A model generated the notes under the pieces. The model was not told the DNA's origin, ran no database searches, and worked only from the letters and a program-made list of their open reading frames with translations. A DNA stretch of 64,000 nt from Leeia speluncae (GTDB lineage: Bacteria > Pseudomonadota > Gammaproteobacteria > Burkholderiales > Leeiaceae), in contig NZ_JAJBZT010000001.1 in the NCBI RefSeq assembly GCF_020564625.1, positions 434,001-498,000 on the forward strand, written 5' to 3'. Shown in pieces: positions 1 to 7,561 of the stretch. How positions within the stretch are numbered: position 1 is the first letter of the stretch; every line of letters begins with the position of its first letter. A program made the translations under genes and the position numbers.

Positions 1-1
1 G

Positions 2-22
2 TCCGTTCACAATAGATAAACC
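2..22 (+). repeat. Left copy of a 21-bp near-identical direct repeat
   Basis: This 21-bp segment begins TCCGTTC and ends CAATAGATAAACC. It recurs in the same orientation at 20539-20559 with one substitution (A at position 9 here, T there). The two copies lie 20.5 kb apart and each is beside an insertion-sequence ruin. It could be a remnant of a shared mobile element or an old boundary repeat. No function is visible. Confidence 0.5.
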
Positions 23-56
23 TCCGAAATGTGCCAGCAGATAGTTACTACCGCTT

Positions 57-410
57 GGCTTTGTTGCACAAATCAATCAATAATCACGCAACCTCAATCC
101 CTAGACTTACTTACCCTGCACATACCGTCTTGAGCGTGCACAATGCGCTAAAGTGATTTAATATCGCTGCACAGATTTTAAGCTCAGCAATCTGCAAGTC
201 AAAGTCTCGCGACTTGACTCGATTAGCCAACAATTTAAGCAGTGAATTTGCGTTTCCACTAAGCTTCGCCGATGGTAGCAGCTCCAAGTTTCCAAAGTGT
301 TCTCGCCAGATGTCACCCCCGATTGCTAGTAACAGTTGGCTAACCATTCTGTGCCTTTGTCGAACCAGAGTAATATCTGTCTGCGTTGTTTTGTGACTGC
401 TTGCATGCAT
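57..410 (-). mobile_element. Degenerate 3' end of an IS5-family (IS903-like) insertion sequence
   Basis: Position 57 starts GGCTTTGTTGCACAAATC, which matches the IS903-type terminal repeat GGCTTTGTTGAATAAATC at 16 of 18 positions (the IS903 repeat is from memory). Inside it, a minus-strand frame (410 to 111, 99 codons) ends with SRDFDLQIAELKICAAILN and FSALCTLKTV, which resembles the C-terminal end of IS5-type transposases (typically ..ARDFDRQVAE..RAAILNRFTALG..). The rest of the frame aligns poorly, the DDE catalytic residues are absent, and no opposite terminal repeat is seen. It is read as a truncated, frame-damaged copy. The family call is by pattern memory and is moderately certain. Confidence 0.55.
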
Positions 411-847
411 GCCAGTTGGTGGTCCGGTACTTTGTAGAATGATGTTTGGTTATGTCATCATTCTAGCAAAATGGCGTAGGCGCTGATGTGCGCAGCATAG
501 CCTTACTGCTTATCACTTGCAAAATGATGTATGCCTAGACTCTTGGTGAGGCAACCGCTCTTTGGGTAGGCATCGATTCCGTTTCGCCATCATTTAAGAT
601 AAAGCCCTAATTTTTCAGGCTACTTTAACCAGCACAAAAATCTGATTATCCTTTTTCACTTTGAAAACGCTAATAATCTTCTCTTCCATCGTGAAATTTT
701 CTTACGATATTGCCAATTAACTGCAAATATCTATCGGAGGTGAGCCTATACCCTATTAGACACCGTTTGTGGATGTACTAGGAGTGAAATGAAGGGTACC
801 CCACTTCACATTAACTTCTGATATTGATATGGGGGCAAGGGTTTAAA
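411..847. other. Non-coding stretch with a perfect 10-bp inverted repeat
   Basis: No convincing gene is seen between the IS ruin and the AlpA-like gene. The one clear structure is a perfect inverted repeat, TAGAATGATG at 435-444 and CATCATTCTA at 456-465, separated by 11 nt. No T-run follows, so it is not a typical terminator. It may be an operator or a decayed element end. Confidence 0.4.
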
Positions 848-1042
848 ATGAACGAAATCAATTGTTTTTTAAGGTTGCCAGATGTACTAAGGATTATTCC
901 GGTTTGCAGGGCTACTTGGTACAACGGGATAAAGCAAGGAAGGTTTCCCGCTCCTGTAAAATGCGGAGCTCGTCTTTCTATGTGGCGTATGAGTGATATC
1001 CAAAAACTTGTGGCCGATATCAGTAACTCTAATATCCAATGA
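848..1042 (+). CDS. AlpA-family phage/island transcriptional regulator
   Basis: A 64-aa protein with the AlpA layout: an N-terminal 'FLRLPDVLRIIPVCRATWYN' winged-helix segment (residues 7-26), then GRFPAPVKCG, then the MWR..DI stretch. The family is MerR-related; its members are small DNA-binding proteins that usually activate excision or integrase genes of P4-like and other integrative elements. The start at 848 is chosen because the family begins a few residues before the 'LR' motif; an in-frame ATG at 824 would add 8 residues. No integrase is adjacent. The nearest is at 18785-20203 on the opposite strand, so this gene supports reading the left part of the window as island DNA. A 27-codon frame (1058-1141) follows and was not called. 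Confidence 0.75.
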   Translation: MNEINCFLRLPDVLRIIPVCRATWYNGIKQGRFPAPVKCGARLSMWRMSDIQKLVADISNSNIQ

Positions 1043-1181
1043 GTCTGGTTTAACTGCATGATGGCGATGAGATATTACAACCCGACTGCAAGTGACTTGG
1101 TCGCGGCAGTGCGGAAGAAAGTGGAGCCTAATAGAGTCTGATAGTATTTGCAGTTCGTGTTTCTATTTAGCATGCTGTGAA

Positions 1182-1204
1182 AGGGGCATCAAACTGATGC
1201 CCCT
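1182..1204. terminator. Hairpin between the AlpA gene and hipA
   Basis: AGGGGCATCA (1182-1191), loop AAC, TGATGCCCCT (1195-1204): a perfect 10-bp stem with a 3-nt loop, placed between convergent genes. There is no strong T-run on the plus side; on the minus side it is followed by a mildly T-rich stretch. A bidirectional terminator is likely. Confidence 0.5.
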
Positions 1205-1248
1205 ATCTACATAAATATTTTCTAATGCTTGTTTGGGTTACCTGACGT

Positions 1249-2676
1249 TTATTTCTTGCGTTCAATACGGCTCACTAAATCCTTGTTGGCCATTACTTCT
1301 AATGGGCGAAATGCAGTACTTACATCATTAATTGTACTTTCTGATGCGCCGTAAGATGAAAAGCAAGATTTCCATAATCTTACTTTTGACCATAACTGGC
1401 GGATGCAATCAATCGCGATTTCTTCATCTTTGACAAAATCCCCGTAACAAGAAAGAGCGTTTTCTAAACTAGCAACTTTCCCCTCCGTCCCAATATTTAA
1501 ATGCAGCCGTCTTTCGTAAGAAAAACTTGGGCGTGGCACGACATCATAAACAGGGGATAGCCTCCAGCCACTAATTCGAAAATCGTAAAGAAAACCATGA
1601 TTTCGCAGATGGTCATCGTCATTATTGATGAGGATGTTATAAACCATTCTGCTGAATAGTTCTTTGCAGTCGGCCTCTACAAAATCTGGATGCACATTTT
1701 GTCGAATTGCATTCGCAAGATGGCTATAGCTCATGTAGGGGGAATCAAACTCACTACACCCAAGTAAGGTTAAGGCACTAATGAAGGGAATCCGATATTC
1801 ATGTGCGCCAGGCTTCTGTAATGCGTCATAGAGATTGGCGGTGTGAATTGACTCATCAAGGTGATGCCAGAATCTGTCAAATCGTCTTACAAGTAAGATA
1901 GGTTGATTACCTATGAATTCTCTTCTCACTTCCGCTACGTTTAAACCACACGCCTTGGCAAGCTTCATTGCACAGTATTCCGCAGTAACCAAGTCATGAC
2001 TGTCATTTGCTGAAGGAAATTTAGCTAGCCACAGACACATATCTTCATCTCTAATGATTGCTTTTGGGCGTGCGCCTCCCGCACCGCACATGCTTGGCAG
2101 TAAGTGGAGAAATGTTGATGGAAGTAGTGCTTCGCTTTCGATAATGCTTTTGATTTCTAATAAAGTGGAAATCTTGTCGATAGGGCAGGCTGATGGTGTA
2201 TAGGGGGAGTTGATTGAAGCTCGTATATCTAGCGCACCAATCCTATCTCCACCCGCAGCAAGCAAATAAGTAGATTCCGGTAATCCATTAAGCGACGCGT
2301 TAAAACGCGTCTCGATAACCCGGCGGCCCCATGCATCAGGCGCTGCATCACAGATACCACCAAATGAAAGTAAGCCATGTGCTGGAAAGTAAACTTCTGA
2401 TGAGGGAGGCTGCTTAACCCCGAGGCTAGTGGGGTCTATAGGGAATGCATATTTTGAATGGCTATATGGCAATTCGTACGAAAATGTGTGCCTTTCAATG
2501 AGATGATTAGCACTGTTTGGTAAGGTGATATGGAGTTTACCGACTAATTGCCACTTGCCACCATCTTGTGGCAAGTGAGAGAAAATATTGAGCATGTTCA
2601 AAGCGAAAAAGCTAATCAATTGAGAGCCTGATGGTTCTTGAAAATTATCATGACAAAGTGGATTGCTCTTAAGCAT
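1249..2676 (-). CDS. hipA: HipA-type serine/threonine kinase (toxin-like)
   Basis: A 475-aa protein with the HipA fold signatures: an N-terminal subdomain, then GAGGARPK (about 198-205, phosphate-binding loop), the NNDDDHLRNHG catalytic loop (351-361) and the metal-binding Asp in SPVYDVVP (about D378). HipA proteins phosphorylate cytosolic targets (glutamyl-tRNA synthetase in E. coli) and cause dormancy when not held by a partner. All core catalytic residues are present, so it is probably active. It starts 8 bp inside the end of the upstream gene on the same strand, so the two are translationally coupled, and an Xre regulator is transcribed divergently. Length is slightly above the usual 440 aa. 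Substrate unknown. Confidence 0.85.
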   Translation of the reverse strand: MLKSNPLCHDNFQEPSGSQLISFFALNMLNIFSHLPQDGGKWQLVGKLHITLPNSANHLIERHTFSYELPYSHSKYAFPIDPTSLGVKQPPSSEVYFPAHGLLSFGGICDAAPDAWGRRVIETRFNASLNGLPESTYLLAAGGDRIGALDIRASINSPYTPSACPIDKISTLLEIKSIIESEALLPSTFLHLLPSMCGAGGARPKAIIRDEDMCLWLAKFPSANDSHDLVTAEYCAMKLAKACGLNVAEVRREFIGNQPILLVRRFDRFWHHLDESIHTANLYDALQKPGAHEYRIPFISALTLLGCSEFDSPYMSYSHLANAIRQNVHPDFVEADCKELFSRMVYNILINNDDDHLRNHGFLYDFRISGWRLSPVYDVVPRPSFSYERRLHLNIGTEGKVASLENALSCYGDFVKDEEIAIDCIRQLWSKVRLWKSCFSSYGASESTINDVSTAFRPLEVMANKDLVSRIERKK

Positions 2677-3076
2677 CTTTGTCTGAACTTAAATACCATG
2701 ACCCTTCCTCACGGATGATTTCTCCTGATGCAATCCCCTCTGCAACGCAGTCCCTTATTTCATTCTCAGTACGGAGTTCATATTTGCCAGGATTATTTCT
2801 CACATAATCCACGAGTTTCCAAGCATCAAAGCGATTAATTTCGCCATTTAGGCCAAAGTCAAAATCGACATTTATTTCCCCCATTTGACATTCCAAACCG
2901 ATTCCATGCTTACGTAACGAGAAGGATTTTGCTAGTCCATTTAGACGAGGACGGGGTGAAAAAGCCCATTGGATATTGGTTTGTGGTCGTCTAAAGCCGC
3001 ACGTCTCCAATATCCTTATCGCAGTAGCTACATCAGCTAGGTAATCTTTAATAAGTACTGCTAGTCGTTGGTCCAT
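2669..3076 (-). CDS. Small hipA-linked protein, possibly DUF6896-like
   Basis: A 135-aa protein; the start at 3076 is chosen because AGGGG lies 6-10 nt upstream and because longer readings run through the operator region and the divergent gene. The sequence has a helical N-terminus (DQRLAVLIKDYLADVATAIRI), a 'TNIQWAF' segment and a 'VDFDFGLNGEINRFDAWKL' core that I associate with DUF6896-type proteins, though I cannot verify this. It sits between the repressor promoter and hipA and overlaps hipA by 8 bp. The locus therefore has three components: repressor, this protein, kinase. Inference: it may be an immunity or adaptor protein for the kinase. Function is not established. Confidence 0.7.
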   Translation of the reverse strand: MDQRLAVLIKDYLADVATAIRILETCGFRRPQTNIQWAFSPRPRLNGLAKSFSLRKHGIGLECQMGEINVDFDFGLNGEINRFDAWKLVDYVRNNPGKYELRTENEIRDCVAEGIASGEIIREEGSWYLSSDKDA

Positions 3077-3112
3077 CACGTTTCCCCTGTGAAATTTCAA
3101 AAAAAAGTTAAA

Positions 3113-3129
3113 TCTACGATTTACGTAGA
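3113..3129. promoter_or_regulatory. Operator O1 of the hipA locus
   Basis: TCTACG (3113-3118), spacer ATTTA, CGTAGA (3124-3129): a perfect inverted repeat. A matching site, O2, lies 33 bp away centre to centre, about three helical turns. Both lie in the intergenic space between the divergent hipA operon and the Xre gene. This is the expected position for autorepression by the 105-aa Xre protein. Confidence 0.7.
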
Positions 3130-3144
3130 GATTTGCTGTGACAA

Positions 3145-3163
3145 TTCTACGACTATCGTAGAA
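3145..3163. promoter_or_regulatory. Operator O2 of the hipA locus, overlapping the repressor start codon
   Basis: TTCTACG (3145-3151), spacer ACTAT, CGTAGAA (3157-3163). It has the same TCTACG-N5-CGTAGA core as O1, and its last base is the A of the repressor ATG. Binding here would block initiation of the repressor's own transcript. There is no Shine-Dalgarno sequence before the ATG, so that transcript may be leaderless. Confidence 0.7.
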
Positions 3164-3480
3164 TGAGCGCAAATTCCAAATCGAATGTAATAGGGCGACG
3201 CCTCCGTGAGGCTCGCAAAATGGCTGGCTTACCCCAAGACCGTCTAGGTGTCTTGGTTGGTCTAGATGAACATACGGCCAGTGCAAGGATTTCCAGATAT
3301 GAAACAGGCGTACACGAGCCAAACTTTGAAATGGCAGAAAAACTAGCTGGCATTCTGGGGGTGCCAGTCATCTACTTTTATTGTGAAGATGACGAACTGG
3401 CAAGCTTGGTAAAAGCGTGGGAGAAGTTGACCGATAGTGATAGAGCTAAATTTCTAACGGAACTACAACGAAGTACATGA
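3163..3480 (+). CDS. Xre-family repressor of the hipA locus
   Basis: A 105-aa protein with a Cro/C1-type helix-turn-helix at residues 8-65 (RLREARKMAGLPQDRLG ... ARISRYETG ... LAGILGVP), followed by a short acidic C-terminal tail ending LTELQRST. HipA partners of the HipB type have the same fold, but here the gene is divergent from hipA instead of leading the operon. Two perfect operators lie directly upstream and one touches the start codon, which supports autoregulation. An alternative is a general phage-type repressor; the shared promoter region makes the hipA partnership more likely. Confidence 0.8.
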   Translation: MSANSKSNVIGRRLREARKMAGLPQDRLGVLVGLDEHTASARISRYETGVHEPNFEMAEKLAGILGVPVIYFYCEDDELASLVKAWEKLTDSDRAKFLTELQRST

Positions 3481-3878
3481 ATGTTTTTTGTCGGTTTGAG
3501 ATGTAACTAATAAAACAATTCAGGTGAAAGACCTACTTTTCGGCCAAAGTGGTTACTCAGATGACTAATATATAATGTTGGTATTTCATCAATTCACAGA
3601 CTGTTGCAGTACTTTATTATTTACTAATAATACAGACTCGCACTTATGAGACGAAATGCCATATTCACCGTCGACCAGCTAGAGCGACAAAGTATACTCG
3701 CATTTGAAAGACCGTTTGCAATCTGTTTGGAAGAGTGTTCTGGAGCTCAATTTATTGTGGTCAGATGGTGTTCACTCTTCTAAACATGAAAAAGACCTAG
3801 AACTAAATAGAGAGAAGCTTGCCATTCAGTTCTAGCTAGTCTTAATACAAGCAACATGTATTTGGTGTTAGATAGGTA
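3481..3878. other. About 400 bp without a credible gene
   Basis: Only one short frame stands out, 45 codons at 3646-3783, with no ribosome-binding site and no recognisable family. The stretch is AT-rich and looks like decayed DNA between two accessory modules. Confidence 0.4.
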
Positions 3879-4529
3879 CTAATAGCCAATCGTGAAGCGC
3901 GCTCGTTCATGTGCAGGTTTCTCTAGTTCATTCACTAGCGCAACTGCATAATCTTCAAACGAAACCTTGCTCTTTTGTTTGTCATCAAAAATCACATCAT
4001 CAGTGCCAAGTCTGAAAATGCCTGTTCGTACTCCTGGTTCAATTAGCATTGGAGGGCTAAAGTAAGTCCAATTGATGTTTGATGAACGCAAGGCCGCAAA
4101 CGCTTTCATATGCGACGTTGCTATTGGAACGAGAGGTTCTGGCCAATGGCCAGAGTTGAGCACAGTCACACCTTTAGAGAACCAAAGTGAGCCTGCTCCC
4201 CCTACCATAATAAGTCGAGGGACACCTGATTGACGGATGGCTTCAATCTCTCGTTCCGTTACGCTTGCCAATTGATCTGTGTAATTAATATCAGAGAAGA
4301 ATCTCGGATCACTTTTGTCTGGGCCGTATGCACTAACGACCGCATCAGCGCCGGAAATGATGTCTGCAATTCGTTCTACGCTGCTTAGGTCATCTTGTAC
4401 TGAACGGATACTTTTTGGCAATTTGTCCGTATTCCTTGCAACAGCTGTTACTTCGTGCCCACGGTAAATCAGCTCACTGAGTACCGTTCTACCTGCTTGC
4501 CCTGTTGCTGCTAAAACAACTACTTTCAT
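3879..4529 (-). CDS. NAD(P)-binding NmrA-like / atypical SDR protein
   Basis: A 216-aa protein beginning MKVVVLAATGQAGRTVLSEL, a Rossmann phosphate-binding loop of the TGxxGxxG kind used by atypical short-chain dehydrogenases (NmrA/YwnB-like). The D(D)LSS..R segment at 54-60 and the 'VSAYGP' stretch fit cofactor and strand-end positions. The start at 4529 is chosen because AGGAG lies 7 nt upstream; the open frame extends further upstream without a ribosome-binding site. It lies 76 bp downstream of an Old-Yellow-Enzyme gene on the same strand, so the two probably form an operon controlled by the TetR operators. Likely role: NAD(P)H-dependent reduction or redox sensing linked to electrophile stress. 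Substrate unknown. Confidence 0.75.
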   Translation of the reverse strand: MKVVVLAATGQAGRTVLSELIYRGHEVTAVARNTDKLPKSIRSVQDDLSSVERIADIISGADAVVSAYGPDKSDPRFFSDINYTDQLASVTEREIEAIRQSGVPRLIMVGGAGSLWFSKGVTVLNSGHWPEPLVPIATSHMKAFAALRSSNINWTYFSPPMLIEPGVRTGIFRLGTDDVIFDDKQKSKVSFEDYAVALVNELEKPAHERARFTIGY

Positions 4530-4605
4530 GCTTAGTCTCCTGATAAAGAACTTTTTAAGTGAACTGAGAATCAATTGATACTCAGTAGTAAGTGATTTTG
4601 TTGGC

Positions 4606-5715
4606 CTAATTAATAAGATCCGACTCCTCAAAAGCTGGATAATCGGTGTAACCAATAGCATTGCCACCATAAAAGGTTGAACGGTTATAAGGGTTTAATT
4701 GGGCATTGGTTTTGAGCCGCCAAGGTAAATCTGGATTCGCAATGAACCATCGTCCAAATCCAATCGCATCTGCGCGACCAGCACTGATTGCGTCTTCTGC
4801 TGTTTCTTTTGTGAATCCGCCCGATAAAATTAATGTTCTTGGCCAAAAGGCACGAAGTTCGTCAACAGAGCTTGGCGTGCCAATCTGCATTCCACCACCG
4901 CCACGAGCCTCAATCAGACTTACATAGGCGATACCTGTTTTTTCTAGATTTTGAAGCACATAGCTGTAGAGTTTTATAGGGTCGGAATCGCCCACATCGT
5001 TATAAGTTGAAAATGGTGACAGGCGAACGCCTACACGATCTGCTCCCCATATCTCGGTGACTGCTTGAGTCACTTCAAGTAGCAAGCGCGCACGATTTTC
5101 AATAGACCCACCGTAGCGGTCTTGACGATGATTCGAGCTGTTATGTAGGAATTGTTCGAGTAAATAGCCATTCGCACCATGTACTTCAACACCGTCAAAG
5201 CCTGCAGACATCGCATTACGTGCGCCATCTCGATAGGCCTCAATGATGCTTGGTATTTCATCTAAGTTGAGCGCTCGAGGTGTTTCGTAAGGAACCTGTT
5301 TCCAATCTGGGGTCAGTGATACTTCGGTTGAGATTGCAATCGGAGAAGGCGCAACTGGTAGAACGCCATCTGGTTGAAAACTTGAGTGCGACGAGCGACC
5401 AACGTGCCACAACTGTAAAAAGATAAGCCCTCCCTTGGCATGTACGGCATTCGTTACTTTTTTCCACCCTTCTACCTGTGCGGTAGTATGAATTCCAGGC
5501 GTTGACGGATAGCCTTGTCCATAAGGGGTTATCTGAGTTGCTTCGGCAACAATAAATCCACCTGCAGTGGCTCGCTGGCTGTAATACGCTGGTGCAAGTG
5601 AATTTGGTACGTTCCCCTTTTCGGCTCGCATGCGGGTTAGTGGAGGCATGACGACACGATGGCTAAGCTGATAGCGACCAAGTTTTAATGGGGAAAATAG
5701 CGAGGGGGCGTTCAT
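4606..5715 (-). CDS. Old Yellow Enzyme, NemA-like ene-reductase
   Basis: A 369-aa flavoprotein of the classical OYE group. It reduces activated C=C bonds (N-ethylmaleimide, enones) or nitro groups with NADPH and FMN. Seen in the sequence: an N-terminal FSPLKLGRYQLSHRVVMPP, LQLWHVGR, the substrate-binding HGANGYLLEQFL (His/Asn pair), DRYGGSIENR, and a C-terminal GFGRWFIANPDLP phosphate-binding segment. The start at 5715 has AGGA upstream. It is transcribed divergently from a TetR regulator, and an operator copy lies about 90 bp upstream of the start. This matches the NemR-nemA design of electrophile-induced detoxification, although the regulator sequence itself is not clearly NemR. Confidence 0.9.
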   Translation of the reverse strand: MNAPSLFSPLKLGRYQLSHRVVMPPLTRMRAEKGNVPNSLAPAYYSQRATAGGFIVAEATQITPYGQGYPSTPGIHTTAQVEGWKKVTNAVHAKGGLIFLQLWHVGRSSHSSFQPDGVLPVAPSPIAISTEVSLTPDWKQVPYETPRALNLDEIPSIIEAYRDGARNAMSAGFDGVEVHGANGYLLEQFLHNSSNHRQDRYGGSIENRARLLLEVTQAVTEIWGADRVGVRLSPFSTYNDVGDSDPIKLYSYVLQNLEKTGIAYVSLIEARGGGGMQIGTPSSVDELRAFWPRTLILSGGFTKETAEDAISAGRADAIGFGRWFIANPDLPWRLKTNAQLNPYNRSTFYGGNAIGYTDYPAFEESDLIN

Positions 5716-5806
5716 TTTACAAATCCTCTTTAATAACAATTCAAGTCCGATGAAAAAAGCAAAGATGCTGGTATTTGTTAACGTAAACTAATCTTCTTTT
5801 TTATAA

Positions 5807-5822
5807 TATGACCGGTCGTCTT
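5807..5822 (+). promoter_or_regulatory. TetR operator on the OYE side
   Basis: TATGACCGGTCGTCTT, containing the palindromic core GACCGGTC. The identical 16 bp occur in reverse orientation at 5983-5998. It lies 85 bp upstream of the OYE start and is the expected repression site for the OYE-reductase operon. Confidence 0.75.
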
Positions 5823-5982
5823 GAATTAGTCAAGTAGGATATCTAACTTGGTACGCAATGTTTCTACGGTGAAAATTGATCGTAAGATAATGAAGGGGGA
5901 GAAGAGCTGCTGGTTATATCTAACTTAATGGGGATTAACTAATGATGTTCTTGACACTGAAGCACAAGCGTAACAAAATTAA

Positions 5983-5998
5983 AAGACGACCGGTCATA
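5983..5998 (-). promoter_or_regulatory. TetR operator on the tetR side
   Basis: AAGACGACCGGTCATA is the exact reverse complement of the site at 5807-5822. It ends 19 bp before the tetR start codon, so it suits autorepression. A TTGACA hexamer lies upstream at 5951-5956, but the matching -10 is weak. Confidence 0.75.
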
Positions 5999-6017
5999 AT
6001 TAAGTAAGGAACTTTTA

Positions 6018-6635
6018 ATGGAATACCAATCCTCTCCTGCACGTCGAGGGCCTAAACCTAAGCCACATACGCGTGATAATCTTATTCAAGCAGGGATGAG
6101 GATGTTTCATGAGGCTGGTTTTTCTGCGACAGGGATTAAAGAAATTGTTGATGCGGTAGACGTGCCAAAAGGATCTTTTTATAACCATTTTGAAAGCAAG
6201 GAAGCTTTCGGAAAAGAGGTGGTTGATTTTTACTTTAATCGTGGCCTTGCTGATATTCAGGCCCATTTTGAGCGGACTGATATTCCGCCACTAGATAAAT
6301 TGAAAATGTATTTTGAGCAGCGCATTAATGGCTTTCGGGCTGCCGGCTATGTTCGTGGCTGCTTATTGGGTAACCTAAGCTTGGAAATTGCAGACCATAG
6401 CCTGTTGATTCGTGAAAGCCTCTCTCTACACTTTAGTACATGGAGTTCTCTTTTCGAGCATTGCATTGCTGCGGCACAAAAAAATGGAGAAATTAACAAT
6501 CCATTGTCTGCGTCCCTTATCGCGCAATTCCTTCTTAATAGCTGGGAAGGGGCATTATTAAGAATGCGGGCTGACAACAGTGATGCACCACTAATTACAT
6601 TCATGGAAGTCGTTTTTCATTCGATACTTGTATGA
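6018..6635 (+). CDS. TetR/AcrR-family repressor of the OYE operon
   Basis: A 205-aa protein with a TetR N-terminal DNA-binding domain (residues about 17-64: GIKEIVDAVDVPKGSFYNHF is the recognition region) and a ligand-binding helical C-terminal half. A Cys in 'VRGCLLGNLSLEIA' (about residue 115) sits where many electrophile-sensing members carry a reactive thiol. AAGGA precedes the ATG. It is divergent from the OYE gene, and two identical inverted operators flank the intergenic space, so it very probably represses both directions until an electrophile or quinone releases it. The ligand is inferred, not seen. Confidence 0.9.
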   Translation: MEYQSSPARRGPKPKPHTRDNLIQAGMRMFHEAGFSATGIKEIVDAVDVPKGSFYNHFESKEAFGKEVVDFYFNRGLADIQAHFERTDIPPLDKLKMYFEQRINGFRAAGYVRGCLLGNLSLEIADHSLLIRESLSLHFSTWSSLFEHCIAAAQKNGEINNPLSASLIAQFLLNSWEGALLRMRADNSDAPLITFMEVVFHSILV

Positions 6636-6843
6636 AATGTCTAAAGTAGCCCTTCTCGAGTCCTTTCTTGCGAAAAACGACCGAATAAATCATCTAATTT
6701 GATGCTTCCTAGTTCGGTCAAATTTCAAGTTCCAAAGCCTGAAATTGTCCTTTCATCGTCTTGCCAACTTCCCCTGTTGTATTTAATAGTCGTACAATAG
6801 ATACATCAATCAACTAAACTGATGATGAATTCAAGGATTTTTT

Positions 6844-7413
6844 GTGAGTCAAACCGACATCAATACAGCGCCTACCCTTGGGGAAGAGGTTAGGAAACTA
6901 CGTAAAGCAAAAGGGAAATCTCTTGCATATGTAGCTAGCTCCATCAATCGCTCTGTTAGCTTTATCAGCCAAGTTGAGCGGGGACAAACAGATCCATCTA
7001 TTCCTGATTTAAAAGCCATTGCAAAAACGCTTGGTGTTCCACTGGGGTGGTTCTTTTCATCGGACACTATGCCAAATTCAGAAAAGGGCAAGATTGTAAG
7101 GGCAGATACACGGCGAAAAATTGGCACAGTGACGGATGGCTTAGTTGAGGAATTACTCTCTCCAAGTATCGGTGGCAGTTTTGAAATGATTCTTAGTCGA
7201 ATTGAGCCTGGTGCTGCGCAAGACCCAGTTCAGCGTGTAACAGAAGAAGAAGTCTATGTAATTTCTGGGAAACTCGATTTGTGGATTAATGAGCAAGCAT
7301 TTCAAGTTTCTGCTGGTGATAGCTTTAGAATTGAGAATGCGCCTTTTCGCTGGAAAAATAATTCGGAAGAGCCTGTGATTCTTGTGTGGGTAATCTCCCC
7401 TCCAATGTACTAA
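6844..7413 (+). CDS. XRE-cupin transcriptional regulator
   Basis: A 189-aa protein with an N-terminal Cro/C1 HTH (about residues 11-68, including SINRSVSFISQVERGQTDPS) and a C-terminal cupin (about 115-187, EEEVYVISGKLDLWINEQAF). This is the PuuR/SutR-like layout in which a small metabolite or amino acid binds the cupin. It starts with GTG at 6844, preceded by AAGGA at a good distance; no usable ATG lies upstream. A strong terminator follows, and then repeated GTAACTT motifs just before purU. Inference: it controls the purU-folD-binding-protein genes downstream. The effector is unknown. Confidence 0.85.
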   Translation: MSQTDINTAPTLGEEVRKLRKAKGKSLAYVASSINRSVSFISQVERGQTDPSIPDLKAIAKTLGVPLGWFFSSDTMPNSEKGKIVRADTRRKIGTVTDGLVEELLSPSIGGSFEMILSRIEPGAAQDPVQRVTEEEVYVISGKLDLWINEQAFQVSAGDSFRIENAPFRWKNNSEEPVILVWVISPPMY

Positions 7414-7440
7414 AAAAATTTAGTGATAAACGTCTAAAGG

Positions 7441-7475
7441 ACACTCCATCAGTTAAATGATCGAGTGTTTTTTTG
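7441..7475 (+). terminator. Intrinsic terminator after the XRE-cupin gene
   Basis: ACACTC(C)ATCA, loop GTTAAA, TGAT(C)GAGTGT (7441-7468): an 11-position stem with one mismatch, running straight into a T-run. It separates the regulator from the purU promoter region. Confidence 0.8.
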
Positions 7476-7551
7476 TAACTTGCAAAATAAAAAGTTACAC
7501 GAAAAAATAAATTTAGTGTTATATTTATTATTCTATGTAACTTTTTATTTT
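7475..7551. promoter_or_regulatory. Array of GTAACTT half-sites before purU
   Basis: GTAACTT occurs at 7475-7481, its complement AAGTTAC at 7492-7498, and GTAACTT again at 7537-7543. The last two are part of a perfect 15-bp inverted repeat (7484-7498 with 7537-7551). The right arm ends at the purU ribosome-binding site. The layout suggests a cooperative operator for the XRE-cupin regulator, or an mRNA structure acting on the GGAG at 7552-7555. Confidence 0.55.
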
Positions 7552-7561
7552 GGAGTGCGTG

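Noticed and set aside
1058-1141. A 27-codon frame after the AlpA-like gene
   Set aside because: Too short, with no clear ribosome-binding site. It could be a genuine leftover of an island gene but cannot be supported.
3646-3783. A 45-codon frame in the 3.5-3.9 kb gap
   Set aside because: No ribosome-binding site and no recognised motif.
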